A stretch of DNA of 64,000 bases from Brachycybe producta (GCA_036925085.1 JAUPFP010000002.1:6726890-6790889), one strand, 5' to 3'. Positions 21,536 to 34,060 are shown, counted from the stretch's first letter. Notes: a model not told the origin generated them from the sequence alone. Made by a program: numbers and translations.

Positions 21536-22869
21536 TGAGTTGTAAACATTGTAGACATCCATTGTTTATAATACCGGTCATTAGACTCATTACAAACAAT
21601 TACTTCATACACAGATTACAATGTGATTTGATTAATTAATTGTCGAACTTTTCCTGTTTTGTTTTTTAAATTCTATTCTAAGGGCTGTTCACGAACAACA
21701 AAGGAGCAAAGCAATGCAGCTGATCTCTAATTAAACCCATAAAATGTGTTATGAATAGGTGCTTTTTTTTAAAACTGGTTAGTCTTCAGTTTCAGAAGCA
21801 ACACTTAATAATTGTAAGTCTTAAAATCACCTGAGGATCACCTTTATCTTTCTACTAGAACCTTCCACTTTCCTCAAATTAACTATTTATTGAATCGGAT
21901 GTAAATAAAAGAAAAACTTTCTTGTTATTAATAAAATGTATGCTTGAATTCTAGATTTACTACCAATGTACGATTTTAGTTGTGTTCAAGTTTCAGAAAA
22001 TATAGAGAAAAAAATCGATTAATAAAGACTGGAAAATATTATAAAGTGTTGCACAAAAACACGTCTGCAACATTTTCAGTGTTTTTTATGAGGTTTTATT
22101 ACAGTTATCACTGGGAATAGGGAAAAAAAATTGTTGCATCTGCAAATGAGTAATTTTCTCAACAAGTTGCTACTGAGTGAACACAATTGTTTAATAATTC
22201 AAATAGTTGTTCAGTTTCAATACAAAAAAATGAATGTTGGGCCGCTTGTTGAGAATCGCTTTCTATTTCTAGTTATTAAGTTATAAATTATTATTATTTC
22301 ACACTTTTTACGAGGAGGATCGTAAAACAGTCTCTTTCTGCTATTGCTTATTTTCTACCTTATCGAGCTCTTCTTCTTTTGGCAGGAACATATTTATTGA
22401 TCCAATTTTTGAAATTTGTTTGTTGCGGATTAGCGTTTTTTTTTTTCGTATTTATGGAAAAGAATTTTTTATTTGGCAACCAACTTTAATCATTCAGTTT
22501 GACATGAAGCCAAATCAAACTTGGAGTTTTTTTTACGCTTTTTTATTACTTCGTACAAGTTTTTCTTCGTTTTATATATATTTTTAATCACCATAAATTT
22601 TGGCTTCAATTTTTTTATTTTTCTTCGAGGAAAATATGATACAAAAACAGTAAAACGTCACAGAAAAATTAGGTTGGAAGGTGAATTTACACAAGAGAGA
22701 TAGGGAGAAATATTTCATAATGGTTTTATGGTGTGGTTTTGGTTAGCTAAAAGTTATATATTGCTTCTCTTTCTTGTGTTTATTTGGGGCTCTTGGTTTT
22801 TGTCTTTAGTGTGCGTTTTCTGAAATTTGTAGAGACGCCAAAGTACGTGCCAATGTACTATAACGACAG
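21536..22869. other. No gene seen
   Basis: AT-rich with T runs. No recognisable coding sequence or clear element boundaries. Confidence 0.4.
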
Positions 22870-22873
22870 TTAA

Positions 22874-23167
22874 CTACGTTTACATGAGTGTAATTAGCTA
22901 ATCTTTAAGCTATATATTAAGTAATGTAAACGGTTGAAATACGTAGGTAAATGAAATAATCACTATAAAAATTAACTGCTAAATCCCAGTGGGTTTTTTA
23001 AATAAAGGCGATAAAAATCATAGCTGGCCTCATCGAACTTTGGCATGTGTGTGAACGTCACCCTAAATTAATGGTTCTGCATGTCGACCCTTAAAGATTC
23101 AGCAGTTTAATTTTATAGTCACTAAAAGTTAAGTGGTTAATTTCCCTCATGTACCAGGTAAACGTAG
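22874..23167. mobile_element. 294-bp MITE with TTAA target duplication
   Basis: TTAA (22870-22873) followed by CTACGTTTACATGAG. The right end is the inverse (GTAAACGTAG, ending 23167), followed by TTAA (23168-23171). TTAA duplication is the signature of piggyBac and Kolobok transposases. No ORF inside. Confidence 0.7.
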
Positions 23168-23694
23168 TTAAGTGTTGTGTTTTGATCTGGAAGAGAGAAT
23201 AAATTTCTTATGTAAATGTCGAGAGAATAAAATTAAAAATGGGGGATAATTATCCGTTTGTGTGAATTGTGTTATTCGAAAGTATTCTCGACAATGATGA
23301 TGTGCAAGCAAGTGGACACATTTATATTATGAAGAGGGTATCAGGGTCGCATAAGGTATGATTGTCACAATTTTATGATACAAATTGTAACAATTATGAT
23401 AGCATTTGTCATATAATTGTGTTTTGTAATTTGCTTTTGTGACTATTACAAAGCTATGTGTTAGGTAAGAACATTAGCCGTCATATAGCCTCCCCCCCCA
23501 AAGTTAGCATTTAGAATAATTTTTTTCCTGACCATTCCATTTTCTATTCGAATTTTTATCTTTCTTTTGCATAAGTAATTCATTGCTTCAGATAGATTCT
23601 TCTTCAGAGTGACAGTTACACTTAACTTAATACTTGTACCATGTCAAAGTGACTTATATGTTTCGAATCAAATTACAGAGTATCCGAAATTACT

Positions 23695-24030
23695 CTTAGG
23701 CCAAGATCCCACATTCCAAAAAATGTGACTGAAAAAGAATTATTTGTATTTTTTTTTTACAATTCTATTTATTTGACAGAAAGTCGGCATAAAAAATGAT
23801 GAGATTCTTTTAAACGTTATTCTACCATGTGAAATTATGTTATCAGCCAATATCCAAAGTCTCTTTACACGTAACATTTGGTGGGTTCTAGTTCAATTCT
23901 TTCTCCTCTTGTATAAACTAAAAAATGTTCTTTTTTATTATAATGTGAGAGAACCCATAAAAGTCGAAGGAAAGCAGAAGAAATGAAGAGGAAACTTTTT
24001 TCCCCCCATAATTTCTATTTTCTGATTTTC
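23695..24030. mobile_element. GATCCCACATGC-family element fragment
   Basis: Starts near GGCCAAGATCCCACATTCC and includes TCTATTTATTTGACAGAAAG and AATCAGCCAATA-like blocks shared with 44930-45060, 35030-35945 and 45705-46235. Confidence 0.45.
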
Positions 24031-24149
24031 TTAAATGCATGTTTGGTACATTCCTTTTCTTATTAACGAGAAAAAACTATTTTTTAAGAATAATATAAAT
24101 TTAGATTTTTGCTTATGATAATTCCTAACTCTGGGTACCCTGTGTTTTT

Positions 24150-24365
24150 TTTCTTAATTAAACGTTTTATAGACAACAATTTTTAAAGTTGGTTAATTTT
24201 CAACTCGCATAAAAAGCTTATTTTAAATCATATCAACATGAAATTACCCTTACATGATTGAGCTACCTTTCTAGTTTCTAAAACACTTTCAATATTCTCT
24301 TAATTCTGAAAGACAGAAAATAATCAAGAGTTCGGAGTTGCGTTTTCACTTTAATACCGTCTTAT
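24150..24365. mobile_element. CCACCTTAA-family MITE (copy C, right half)
   Basis: Right arm TGATTGAGCTACCTTTCTAG and TTTCTAAAACACTTTCAA, then GAAAGACAGAAAATAATCAA and GCGTTTTCACTTTAATACCG. The left arm is mostly missing. Confidence 0.6.
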
Positions 24366-25383
24366 TTTTTGTAATAAGAGTGACAGAAAAAGAGGTTGCT
24401 GAAATCTGTTTTTCAGCTTCATCTTTATCTACAGTTGGGCTCTTCTACTTTAAGAAAATACAGTTTTTATTGCTTTCGGGTGAAGAGAAATCTATTTCAT
24501 TTTTGAAAAAATCTGTCACCTTATACAGTCGAGGTTTACGAATCAATTTCAGTATGTCATTTGGCCACTGAGTTGAGCCAAGTGTTTCATTCAAGACATT
24601 TCATATGGGGATGTTTTTTGTTACAAGTGTCGCACATTTGAACAGAAAAATGCAAATAACCTTTTTTTTACGCTAAATCTTTGATCTCTTTGAATCTATA
24701 CTTAATATTAAATCTCACAAATCAATTTTTTTCTGAATATAACAAGAAAGGAGTGAGAGAGTGAGTTAAAATAGGTAATTTATTAGTTGAGATTAGATTT
24801 AGAAAGAAAAGATCGCGAAAGGGTTAATACTCAGTATGAATTATTATTATGGTTGACACGCACTGGATTTGATTTCTCTTGAAACTATGGTCTCGTTATA
24901 TTACGACTATTACGTGAGACAATCTTTATTCTAAGGTTTTATGTTATCATCGAACTTTATCGTCATCGTTATTATATGTTTGCAACTACTTTTCGTTTTT
25001 TTGTCATTCATTCTTGTCATTTTGCCAAGTGATGTCCATTGAATGAGACCTGTAGGGCGTCTTTTATGATTATGACTACTCTCTCTGTCTCTCTCTTATT
25101 GCAAGTTGAATCTATCGAATTGATGTGGTGGTTGATGGATGGATGGATCACAGTCAATGCGTGTGTATGTATGTCTTAGTAAAGATAGTGAATGTAGGGT
25201 GAAGTTGATATGATAGACAAACATCCTAGCTCTAAATACTAAAAATACAAATCAAATAGTATATTTCATGTTGTAGAACTGAAGCATTTCGATTGTATTC
25301 TTAGTAATTTCTAACTGAGAGAAATAGTCAAAACAAGTTACTAAAGTCATCAATTTTTGATAGGAAGTTTCATGGTATATATC
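24366..25383. other. No gene seen
   Basis: AT-rich. Contains a (TCTC)n patch near 25080 and a GATG run near 25135. No gene or clear element. Confidence 0.4.
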
Positions 25384-25546
25384 AGGGATGGCCAAACGTC
25401 ATTTCACTTCGAGCCACATAAAAATTATTCGTAGACTCGAGAGCGACCCCAAGGAGGGGGGCAATTTCATGTACTTATGGTTATTGACTGTTGATGGTAC
25501 GGAGTCACATTATAGGTACCAAAGAGCCGCAATTTGGCCATGTGTG
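25384..25546. mobile_element. hAT-like MITE remnant
   Basis: Starts CAGGGATGGCCAAACGTC and later has AGAGCCGCAATTTGGCCATG, the inverse of a GGCCAAA..GCGGCTC terminus. The CAGGGATGGCCA start is typical of hAT non-autonomous elements. The right terminus is truncated. Confidence 0.55.
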
Positions 25547-25879
25547 GTATTTATGTATTTATTTGTATAAAACATACTTCCTAAAAAAATGTGCCAACTT
25601 CTTTTTTATTTGCATAAAGGTTTTGGTTTTATTGATGATGCACACAATTTCTTTCTCAATGTTGGAGGCATTGTTGCGTCCCCCTCTTTAGCCCTTTTTG
25701 TCACAGACAAGAAAACTCAGGGTCGTATTGTAGAGCCATTACTAGTTAATTTTGTGCCCGAGGCAAGAATAAAACTGGCGCCTCCTTAGCATTATGATTC
25801 TGGTTATTTTTGCATCTCTAGCTTTGCTCTCGAGGCAGGTGCCTTACTCGTTTCGCCCTAGTTATGGTTACTGGTTACC

Positions 25880-26350
25880 AGCTAGTTTTTTTAACGTGGC
25901 TGAATAGATATTTATTTTGTTTGTTCCTCCTCCCGGATGGCGCCACTGCAGTGGCTGTATGTTCTTTAGGAGGTTTCTTCTCTCCAACCGCAGTTTTGAA
26001 AAAAATAATATTTTTAAGCGAACATTTTTCAGGAGAAGCATTACGACAAAAATTCAAAATATTTTAGAAACTAGAAAAGTTGGCGATATTGTTAAGTTTT
26101 TTTTCCATGATGATATCTTTTAAAATAAACTTTTTATGAGAGTTTGTAAAAGGCGAAAATAGTTTTTCATTAAATGTCAGTGGAAAAAACCTAAAAACTG
26201 GTCATTTTCAAAGTGAACTATAAAATGTTTTTGTTTTAAAATACTGCCATGAATTTTTTTTAGCATAATCATTCACCATTCTAGTGTGAAATTAATTTGA
26301 TTTTTTTTTCATTGTGATGTTTCTAAAAAACGTTTGCTAGACGTTTTTGC
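25880..26350. mobile_element. Diverged CCACCTTAA-family foldback (copy D)
   Basis: AATATTTTAGAAACTAGAAA (about 26058-26077) is followed by GATGATATCTTTTAAAATAA and CTGGTCATTTTCAAAGT blocks found in the other copies. The left flank (AACGTGGCTGAATAGATATT) resembles AAGGTGGCTGAATAAATGTT at about 39090, so this is a subfamily with different outer arms. Confidence 0.5.
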
Positions 26351-27712
26351 TTCCAAATTTTAATAAACATATATGAAGCATAGTATTAGCCACTGCGGCG
26401 GTGGCCTGATGACTTTTGTATCACTCTGTATATTCAACTAGCCTAATGATATATGGGAATGAGAGAACAGAAACCTAACTATTCATTGGATATTGATGCA
26501 GAATGAATTCGACATAATGGTCGGTTTACGTTGCGTTACAGTAAACGGAAGGAATAAGAGATATCTAGAGATACAGAAAGAGAAAGAGAGGAAATATCGT
26601 AAAGGGGAGAAATTTACAGAAGAATTGATTGTATGGGGAGAACTGAAACGAATGTATTAGCTAGCTTGCATGCAATGTTTTTTTTTTTTACACTGGGGTG
26701 ATATTAATGGCAACATCAACATAGTTTGAAAATTTGCGTGTGTCGTTTATATTGTATAAGTAGCAAAAGCTTTGATGTATGTATTTTGAGTTCAATTTAT
26801 ATATTTCCTGCCATATTTATACATATATGGAAGGAAATCAAGCGTGTTTGTGATAGAAAGGGTTTTTTTTTTGAGGACATTGTAGGCACTGAGATCAATT
26901 GTTGTAGACAACAATAACCCCTTTTTTTCTATACATGGGAACAGTTTTTCTTCCGTACACATTTTGCGAATCACAGTGCTGTGTTTATAGTTGAAATTTT
27001 ATAATGACGTTCTCAAGGATTTATAGTCACATTTGTGAACAAATTCCAGAGGACTTGTAATCGTTAAACGTCAACTGCAAACGCGGCTTTGGAATTTTGT
27101 AACAGACTATAAAAACAAAGACATCAATTCTAAAGTGACCACAATACATTGTGTATTTCCTTCACTAGGTTTATCAGATCTTGAATCATTTAATTTATTC
27201 AGCGATTGTCTTTTTTTTTTGTTTTGTTTACTTTTGATTTCCCCTTCTTAATGGGGGCAAATGTGGACAAAGCAATTTCGGTTGGTAACGGTTAAAATTT
27301 AATGGTATGGAATTAGCATAACAAAGTGAAGATCTAGATGGCTAGCTCATTGCTAATTGGACACTTAAAATTTAGTCTTGTACTTGCTAATAGTTTGTGG
27401 TGTGACTTTTTGTGATTGTGTTTGACTTAATGGAATTATATCAAGAGATAGATTTTCTTTCTCTCTTGTTTTAAAGTTGACTTAAAGTTGATGTATTTTT
27501 GTTGTTTTTATTACTGTTGAAACAGAATTTCGTGTGCTTTTTTGTTTATAAACATAATTGCCTTTTTGTTTATAAACATAATTGCCTTTTTGTTATATAA
27601 ATAAAAGCATTTTAAAATAGATGTTTGTTGTTTTTGTTTTCCTCCAATATAAATGTTGTTTATACAGTTATTGAAAAACATTTTTGTTATGTGTGGTTTC
27701 TTCCTGAACTTG
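26351..27712. other. No gene seen
   Basis: AT-rich. A 24-bp unit built on TTTGTTTATAAACATAATTG is repeated twice at about 27541-27590. No coding sequence recognised. Confidence 0.4.
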
Positions 27713-27761
27713 GGCAATCACTGTTAGCATAATGTTAGTTGTTACGCTAACAGTGATTGCC
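27713..27761. repeat. Perfect hairpin, 16-bp stem, 17-nt loop
   Basis: GGCAATCACTGTTAGC (27713-27728) pairs exactly with 27746-27761, and imperfect pairing continues outward. Same stem and loop lengths as the hairpin at 3096-3144, but unrelated sequence. Confidence 0.7.
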
Positions 27762-28500
27762 TAACTTAAGGGGGAAGTTACAATTTTGCGCTGAAAGGAT
27801 AAACATTTTTTTCTTTCACTATTTTGCAGCAAAAAACGCACAAATTTAAATAATTAATATTTTACAAATAAAAACCTTTAAACAGAAATATTTTGATATA
27901 GCGTTTTTTTTTTGTTAAAAAATCTTTTTTTAAATAACTGCATTTTAATTTAAATTTCAAATACTTATCAACATTACCAAATATCTTAGAAGATTTTTGA
28001 GAAGCAAAATTGATTATATTGATACGTTTTTTTGGGGGATATTTTATTAGAAATTCAACAAAATTGAATATTTTTTTAAAAAAATTATGACAATTATTTT
28101 TAAAAGTTGATAAGGTCAACTAAAATGGTAAAGTTTTTTTCATTCATATGAAATATACACTATTGAGTAGATTTGCCAAAAAAAAATGAATAATAAGAAT
28201 TTCAATACACAATTTAACCATCAACTTCATAATTAATTTATCAAAGAATATAATGAAAAATCAAAAATATGTTAACGTTAATTAATAGCTTTTTATGTAT
28301 TTACACAAATTTCTTAAGAAACGATAACTGACAGATTATTTGCATGATATGCGCCATAATGGGCATCGACAGTAATTTATATAATAAAGTTTGAGAAATT
28401 ATTTAGTCGTAAGGTAGCGCTACGATAGATGATAAATAGCCTGTATCCGAACGACTCGTAGTTAGTTCACTTTGTGACCATCTTTATGTGAAGAGTGAAT
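27762..28500. other. No gene seen
   Basis: Very AT-rich upstream flank of the R7BP-like gene. Confidence 0.4.
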
Positions 28501-28584
28501 GAGAAACAGAGAGAGAGAGAGAGAGATGAAAACGTAACGGTTGCCTGTTGACGATGACGATGATGTTCACCGCATGTGATTATC

Positions 28585-28616
28585 AGCGGCCGTCGAAAGA
28601 GTTAGTGACGGCCGCT
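28585..28616. promoter_or_regulatory. GC-rich palindrome upstream of R7BP-like exon 1
   Basis: AGCGGCCGTC (28585-28594) and its exact inverse (28607-28616) enclose a 12-nt spacer. It lies about 540 bp before the ATG in a local GC-rich island, next to a (GA)n run at 28507-28526. Possible promoter element; function not shown. Confidence 0.3.
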
Positions 28617-29152
28617 TGTTGTCTTGTTTTACCTGTTTGGCGCTCTTGGGAAATCAATGGACGGTAGTTTGGCCGACAGGTGGTAGGTTCGGCGTTGGGC
28701 ATTACAAGATTTTTTTAAAAAAAAAGAGAGAGCGTTTTTCTACATTTTTGCGCGGTGGTTTGCAAGTTGTGTTTAAGGTGCACCTGTTCTATATGTCTCT
28801 TCTTTCTTAGCAATGGAATCCCCCTTTTTTTCGATATATCCCTGTAATATTAATTAAGGGGATTATCTTTTGAAACCAATTGACTTTGAAATTCAATTTT
28901 TCTTTTTATGTAATCTAATTGATGCTTTTTATTTTTTTTTGGTTGAAGTGATTTCTGGTCCGATTTTTAATCTTTTTATTCTACTCAAATGGTTTTTAGT
29001 TAAGTTAGTTGTTTACGTCGCCGCACACATGCAAAAGTGAACCGTTAAAAAGTCGCGTGTTTTGTGTGTAAGAGAAAGAGAGGGCGAAAGTGAAGAAGGG
29101 GAGTTTGAAAATTTGCATGTAGATATTTGACGTTTTGTCGGAAATCGTGTGG

Positions 29153-29338
29153 ATGAGTTTCCATGCTACCTTCGATGAGAAACTGCAGCCGCCGCCGCCA
29201 CCGGCACAACAAAAAAGTGCGGGCAGTAAGCGTTTGGCCCTCGCTCGACGCATTTCGCGAGGTGCCGGTCTGTTGGACTCAGGTCATCAAAGTTCTCATA
29301 AAGATGACCATCATCATCATGTTCAAGACTGCATTAAA
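29153..29338 (+). CDS. RGS7BP: R7BP/R9AP-family RGS anchor protein, exon 1 (N-terminus)
   Basis: 62 codons from ATG 29153 to AAA 29338, followed by the donor GTAAGT in phase 0. The peptide has a Pro run (PPPPP), a basic stretch (KRLALARRISRG) and a His run, and ends HHHVQDCIK. On its own it would not be identifiable. The assignment rests on the exon at 62482: joined across the phase-0 junction, ...DCIK|LILEINSSVASFRDLL lines up without gaps on the ...DCKM-LVQEFN-T.VALYREL region of R7BP. The low-complexity N-terminus fits this family, which is poorly conserved there. R7BP-type proteins hold R7 RGS-Gbeta5 complexes at membranes and tune G-protein signalling. Confidence 0.65.
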
Positions 29339-29656
29339 GTAAGTTTACTTCAGAAGAGAGAGAAAAAAAAAGTTTCAACGTTAATAAGACAACAAGTCAT
29401 CATTATATTTAGACTTTCAATTTTGTTTTTGTTTTCAGCGTTTAGATAAAAACCAGGTTATTGGTTTGTTGCCATAGTTACATGTTAGTTAGTGTCTTAT
29501 GTTTGCAGATGTTTGTTTATATTGTTTTTAGTTTTAGTTGCGCAGGAAATTAGTTTTAACAATTTTGTTTTTAAAAGCAAACAAAAGGCCACAAAAGAAA
29601 ATAAATGATAAAAAAAAAGTCAATTAGGTGTTGTTTTCACAGTCAAAATTACAGAA

Positions 29657-30081
29657 CAGGGTTTCTTAAACTGGGTTACATGTACCCCATATGAGGGGAG
29701 GTACACTTGAAGATCTCAAAGGGTAAACGGAACGCTTACCGCACTCTTAAATAAAAAAAAAACTGAATATTTGTGAAATATATTTATAAAGTAGTAGCCT
29801 ACTAAATTTTATAATTATTTTTTCTTGAATCAGTAATAATGAAACCTTATTTTAACCATATTTTTTATTGTGAAGTAAAATTTTAAAAGATAAAATGTAT
29901 TTTGTATATAACCGGAAAAGCTTTTTATTTTACTAGAATCCTCCAAAAATGAGGTGGACCGTCTTTTTCCCCCCCCCCCCTCTCCTAGCCTTGCTTATAA
30001 AATATTAGGGGTACACCGAAAACGCGCCCAATTCTAATAAAGAGGAGGGGGTACACGAGCTAAAAAGTTTGAGAAACTCTG
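29657..30081. mobile_element. hAT-type MITE, 425 bp
   Basis: Left terminus CAGGGTTTCTTAAACTGGG. Right terminus is the inverse, GTTTGAGAAACTCTG. CAGGG-TTCTCAAACT ends are typical of hAT elements. The interior near both ends carries GTACCCC/GGGGGTACAC. Flanking 8-mers (TTACAGAA, TTCTTAGA) do not match, so the target duplication has decayed. Confidence 0.7.
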
Positions 30082-30328
30082 TTCTTAGAGTGAGCGGGAA
30101 ATACATGAAATGAGATGGAAGAATTTATCTTGCCTTTAAAGTGCCAATATTGTTAGTGTTTTAGTTTAAAAAAAAACAGCAATTCGTCCAGGAAACTTTA
30201 AAGTACACCTATTAAAGTGTCTTCAATTTTTATTGAGATTTTTTCTTATTTTAGGCCTACTTAAGATTTTCTCCCCATTACCTTATATTATGATAAGGTC
30301 ACGAGTTTAGCATTAACTTAGTAATCAT

Positions 30329-31109
30329 TTAGGCCAGACACACTAAATAAGATGAAACGGTCTAAAGCTAGGGTCTCACATGCGTAAAACGTCAACAGAA
30401 ATCCAAGACGTAAAACGAAAAACGTAAAACTTTTTGTTTTACAACAACTGAAAACAAAAATGAGAATGTTTTAACTTTTTTTTTCCGTTTACAGTTTCTG
30501 TTGAAAAAGCAACCAATAGGAACGGTTACCAAAAATTAGGTCACGGAAAGGGTCACTGGGGATGCCGTACCCTCTCTAGCCTCATAATTTTTTTAAATGG
30601 GCTCATGTGTTTATTGTTCTTTCATACCAATAGTTTTTTTTAACGTTTTCTGTTCAGGTTTTTCGTTGTGCAAGTGGGATCACTTGTACGTCAAAGAACG
30701 CGTAATACCAACGTAAAATGCAATACATTTTCGTTTTCGTTTCTGTTTTCAGGCGTATATTTTACGCATGTGAGACCTTTAGCTTAAGGCAGAAAGAAAA
30801 GAAAAAAAAAACAGCATTGATGAAAGTGCAGGTAGCCCATACTGGTGAGACAAAACGTATTGTCTGACTGAGACGTATCAGACGTGTCTGAACGCCCATC
30901 CTGTCTACTTGCCTAGTGTCTCAGACAAGAATATCAAAATGTATGTTTCATCCTCATTTTATGTTTTTATTTTTTATTTTAATATGGAGTGATTAATTGT
31001 GATTAATCTTATTTAGTGTGGGTTGTAGTCGGAATTAGACACGCCTTCAGGCATTTTGTCTGAAACGCTTCAGTCAATATGGCTTATTCAGTGTGTGCGC
31101 CCGGCCTAA
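30329..31109. mobile_element. Outer MITE with a second MITE nested in it
   Basis: Left end TTAGGCCAGACACACTAAAT then GATGAAACGGTCT. Right end is the inverse: GCGTTTCAGTCA-like sequence, then AATATGGCTTATTCAGTGTG and CGCCCGGCCTAA. Only about 35 bp of left arm precede the insertion at 30364-30785, which split it. Confidence 0.65.
30364..30785. mobile_element. GGTCTCACATGCG MITE, copy 1 (nested)
   Basis: Left AAGCTAGGGTCTCACATGCG TAAAA; right is the inverse, TTTTACGCATGTGAGACC. Interior blocks GTCAACAGAAATC, AAAAGCAACCAATAGGAA, AGGGTCACTGG and TCAGGTTTTTCGTTG recur in the same order at 31444-31856. Confidence 0.8.
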
Positions 31110-31443
31110 GAATACGACCTTTCCTTAAAGTTTAACCGCGTATTCGGCTGTTTATCTCATCGCGTGTATTTTTTTTTTTTTGTTGCTCATTTTAAACTCG
31201 CTTAAGTTTTCACTATGAATACTGTCGTTGAACAGATTATATACGAACATAATCTCAAATAATGCTACAGTAAATAAAAGTTCTAAATAAATAACACATA
31301 ATCCCAAAAAAGCTTTAACTTATTTTAATGCTATATAACTTAATATAACAATCCAAAGTATGGTCACATTCACGTACAGATTTCATAAATTATACAAACA
31401 TTATTCAATGGAGAAGCTAGTTAGTGTCCACACTAACAGCTCT

Positions 31444-31856
31444 TAAGCCAAAGTCCCACATGCGTAAAACGTCAACAGAAATCAAGACTTGAAACGAAAA
31501 ACGTAAAAAAAAAAAATTCGTTTTAGACAAAACAGCTGAAAAACAGCTTTTTTTTTCAGTTTACGGTTTGTGTTGAAAAAAAGCAACCAATAGGAAAGAG
31601 CTGCCCGAAACGAGGCCACGACAAGGGTCACTGGTATACTTCGCCCCCTATTTTCTCCTACCATTTTTTTTAATGTGCTCCCCACGTTTATTGTCTCTCT
31701 ATACCAATAAATGAGGCTTTTTGCGTTTTCTATTCAGGTTTTTCGTTGTCAAAGTGGGATCACTTGTGTAATAGCGACTTAAAATATAAAACATTTTCGT
31801 ATTTGATTCTGTTTTTCAGCTGTATTTTTTACGCGTGTGTGAGACCCTTGCTTTAC
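31444..31856. mobile_element. GGTCTCACATGCG MITE, copy 2
   Basis: Starts TTAAGCCAAAGTCCCACATG CG, ends with the inverse ACGCGTGTGTGAGACCC. Collinear with the nested copy 660 bp upstream and similar in length, but clearly diverged. Confidence 0.8.
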
Positions 31857-32189
31857 TCTACATCAGTGAGGAGTCTGTTGATTTAGGCAAAAAGTTTGCA
31901 CAAAATACATAATAACAGTTTATCTCCTTTTTGTTACACTGTGATGTCATATTTACAATAAGCAATTTAAATATAAATAATAAAAATGCATAAATTCTTA
32001 GAAATTTGTATAAAGTCGTATGATTTTGCTTATTTCTGTGAGCAAGATTTTTTGCCAGAAAAAAAATTCTACAGAGTTTTTTTTTTTTTGAAAACCGAAT
32101 TGTTTTGATTTTGCATACATGCTTCCGATGATAGCAACTGTAGATTTTTTCAGCCATTTAAGATTTCGATCTAGCTGATCTAGCTTTCT

Positions 32190-32480
32190 TACAACGGCAA
32201 AATGAAGAAAAATTACAATGTGTTTCAGAAACTATAGAAGGGTAGCTCAATCACTTAAATATATTTTGATGTTGATATTTTTTAAAATAAACTTTTTTTT
32301 ATAGACAAAAATAAAGAATATCGTCTGCTATGTATTAACATAAAAAAAGCTTATTTTGAAAATACTTTCAAGTGATTGAGCTACTGTTCTAGTTTCTAAA
32401 ACAAATTCAAGTTTCTCTTCATTTTGTACCTGAAAGACGGAATAATCGGAATTCGAAGAGCGGCTTACACTTATACTACT
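32190..32480. mobile_element. CCACCTTAA-family MITE (copy E)
   Basis: Both inner arms present: AGAAGGGTAGCTCAATCACT at about 32236 and AGTGATTGAGCTACTGTTCT at about 32371. Then GAAAGACGGAATAATCGGAA and a degraded terminus. Confidence 0.7.
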
Positions 32481-33674
32481 TTAATTATGATTTTTCCTTT
32501 TAATATTCATTTTTATTTGCATAAAACGAACAAGTTTCGTGTATATTTTGTTTTCTATTATCATAAAGCACTCAGTTTTTTTTAAAAAAAATGGCACAAT
32601 TTCCATACAAGTTTTGGTCTTAATGATTAACAAAATGCCATATAATTCCAAACTTCATAGACCGAATAAAGAAACGTCGTAATGTTAACCCTTAGGGCAA
32701 TTGTGTTTCTGTGGTACCCGGAGGTGGAGGTTCTATAAGCTTATTAGACTTCTATCTTAAACGGTTGTGCACCTTTTATTGCAAGGGCGGAGTTGGTGCA
32801 TTGTAATTTATTGTAACACACATACGAGTAACACAAGTTCTATCTGAAATAATGATAGTAAAGAAGAAAGTAGATGAGACAAAACGGAAAAGTTTTATCT
32901 GAATAACAATATACATTTATTTTCATCGGTTGAGTCTATTGATTTTGCTTGAAGCTATTTTTCCAATATCACTTTCAATTTTTTTTTTTTTGGTTAACCC
33001 CCTAATTGTTTGTTTCCTATCGATCATATAAACGTAATGAATGAATGAATTCTTTTCTACACATTTGTATGTATTTTACAGGATGCGATTGTTGTTGATA
33101 ACAAAGAAACATATAATACAAAAGGTTCAAGTTAATGAAATAGGTTGCACTAAGACATATTTTTCTTTTACTAAGGAGGGAGGAAAAGTTGTTGTCTGTA
33201 GTGATTGCCGTCTTGTAAGGGGGGGGGGGTCACTTTTTAATGAATTCTTAAATAAGAAAACTTTTTTAATGATGAACATAACCATAAATGTTTTTTTGGC
33301 TGCATTTATTTCATTTCATTTATTTACGAGACATAAACCATTAATTGGTATATTTAATTGGATTGTGATGTTTGAATTACTTGAATTACTATCGTTAGAA
33401 TTATATATGTATTTTATTGACATCATTATTTTTAATTAAGACTAGAAATTCTATGCAAATAAAGATTTGAAAAATGTGCAAATTTTTTTTTTTCAAATGC
33501 AAAGAATAATAGAAATTTGTTTTTATCAAAATATAAATTAAATTAGATAGTGAAATCATAATTAACTTTCTTAAACAATTATTTGAAACAATCGTCCGAA
33601 GCAAAAGTGCTCTTTGTGCAATGATAATCAGTTTAACTCAAAATAAAAAATATTTAAAACCCACATTATGTGTA

Positions 33675-33682
<8 letters not shown>

Positions 33683-33705
<23 letters not shown>
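33683..33705. repeat. G23 homopolymer
   Basis: Twenty-three consecutive G on the + strand. Runs of 10 or more G/C also occur near 14831, 29978, 33207, 38107, 42691, 45729, 49603 and 63580. In so AT-rich a sequence these are notable and could form G-quadruplexes. Length is prone to assembly error. Confidence 0.8.
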
Positions 33706-33779
33706 TTTCATAAATCATAATTTTGCTTGTTTCTTTGAAACACTTTTTTTTTGTCTAAAAAGAAATTCTACAAGGGGAT

Positions 33780-34060
33780 AAACACCTGTCAAACTACGAT
33801 TATTCTGTCTTTCAGATGCAAAACGAAGAGAAAGTTGAATGTGTTTTAGAAACTAGAAGGGCAGCTCAATCCCTTTAGGCATAAAACGCATAATATCTAA
33901 AATAAAATCATTCGCTTTTTTAAACAATTCTTTACAGAGAATATTTTGTTGTACATATTACACTAAAAAAATAACAATTTTTAAATGATTGAAATTAAGT
34001 TCAGTCATTGAGACAATAGTTTACACCTTTCTCTTTTAAGGTGTATTTGAAATCACCCTA
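33780..34060. mobile_element. CCACCTTAA-family MITE (copy F, left half)
   Basis: Left outer arm ACTACGATTATTCTGTCTTT, then GTGTTTTAGAAACTAGAAGG. The right arm is poor. Confidence 0.6.
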
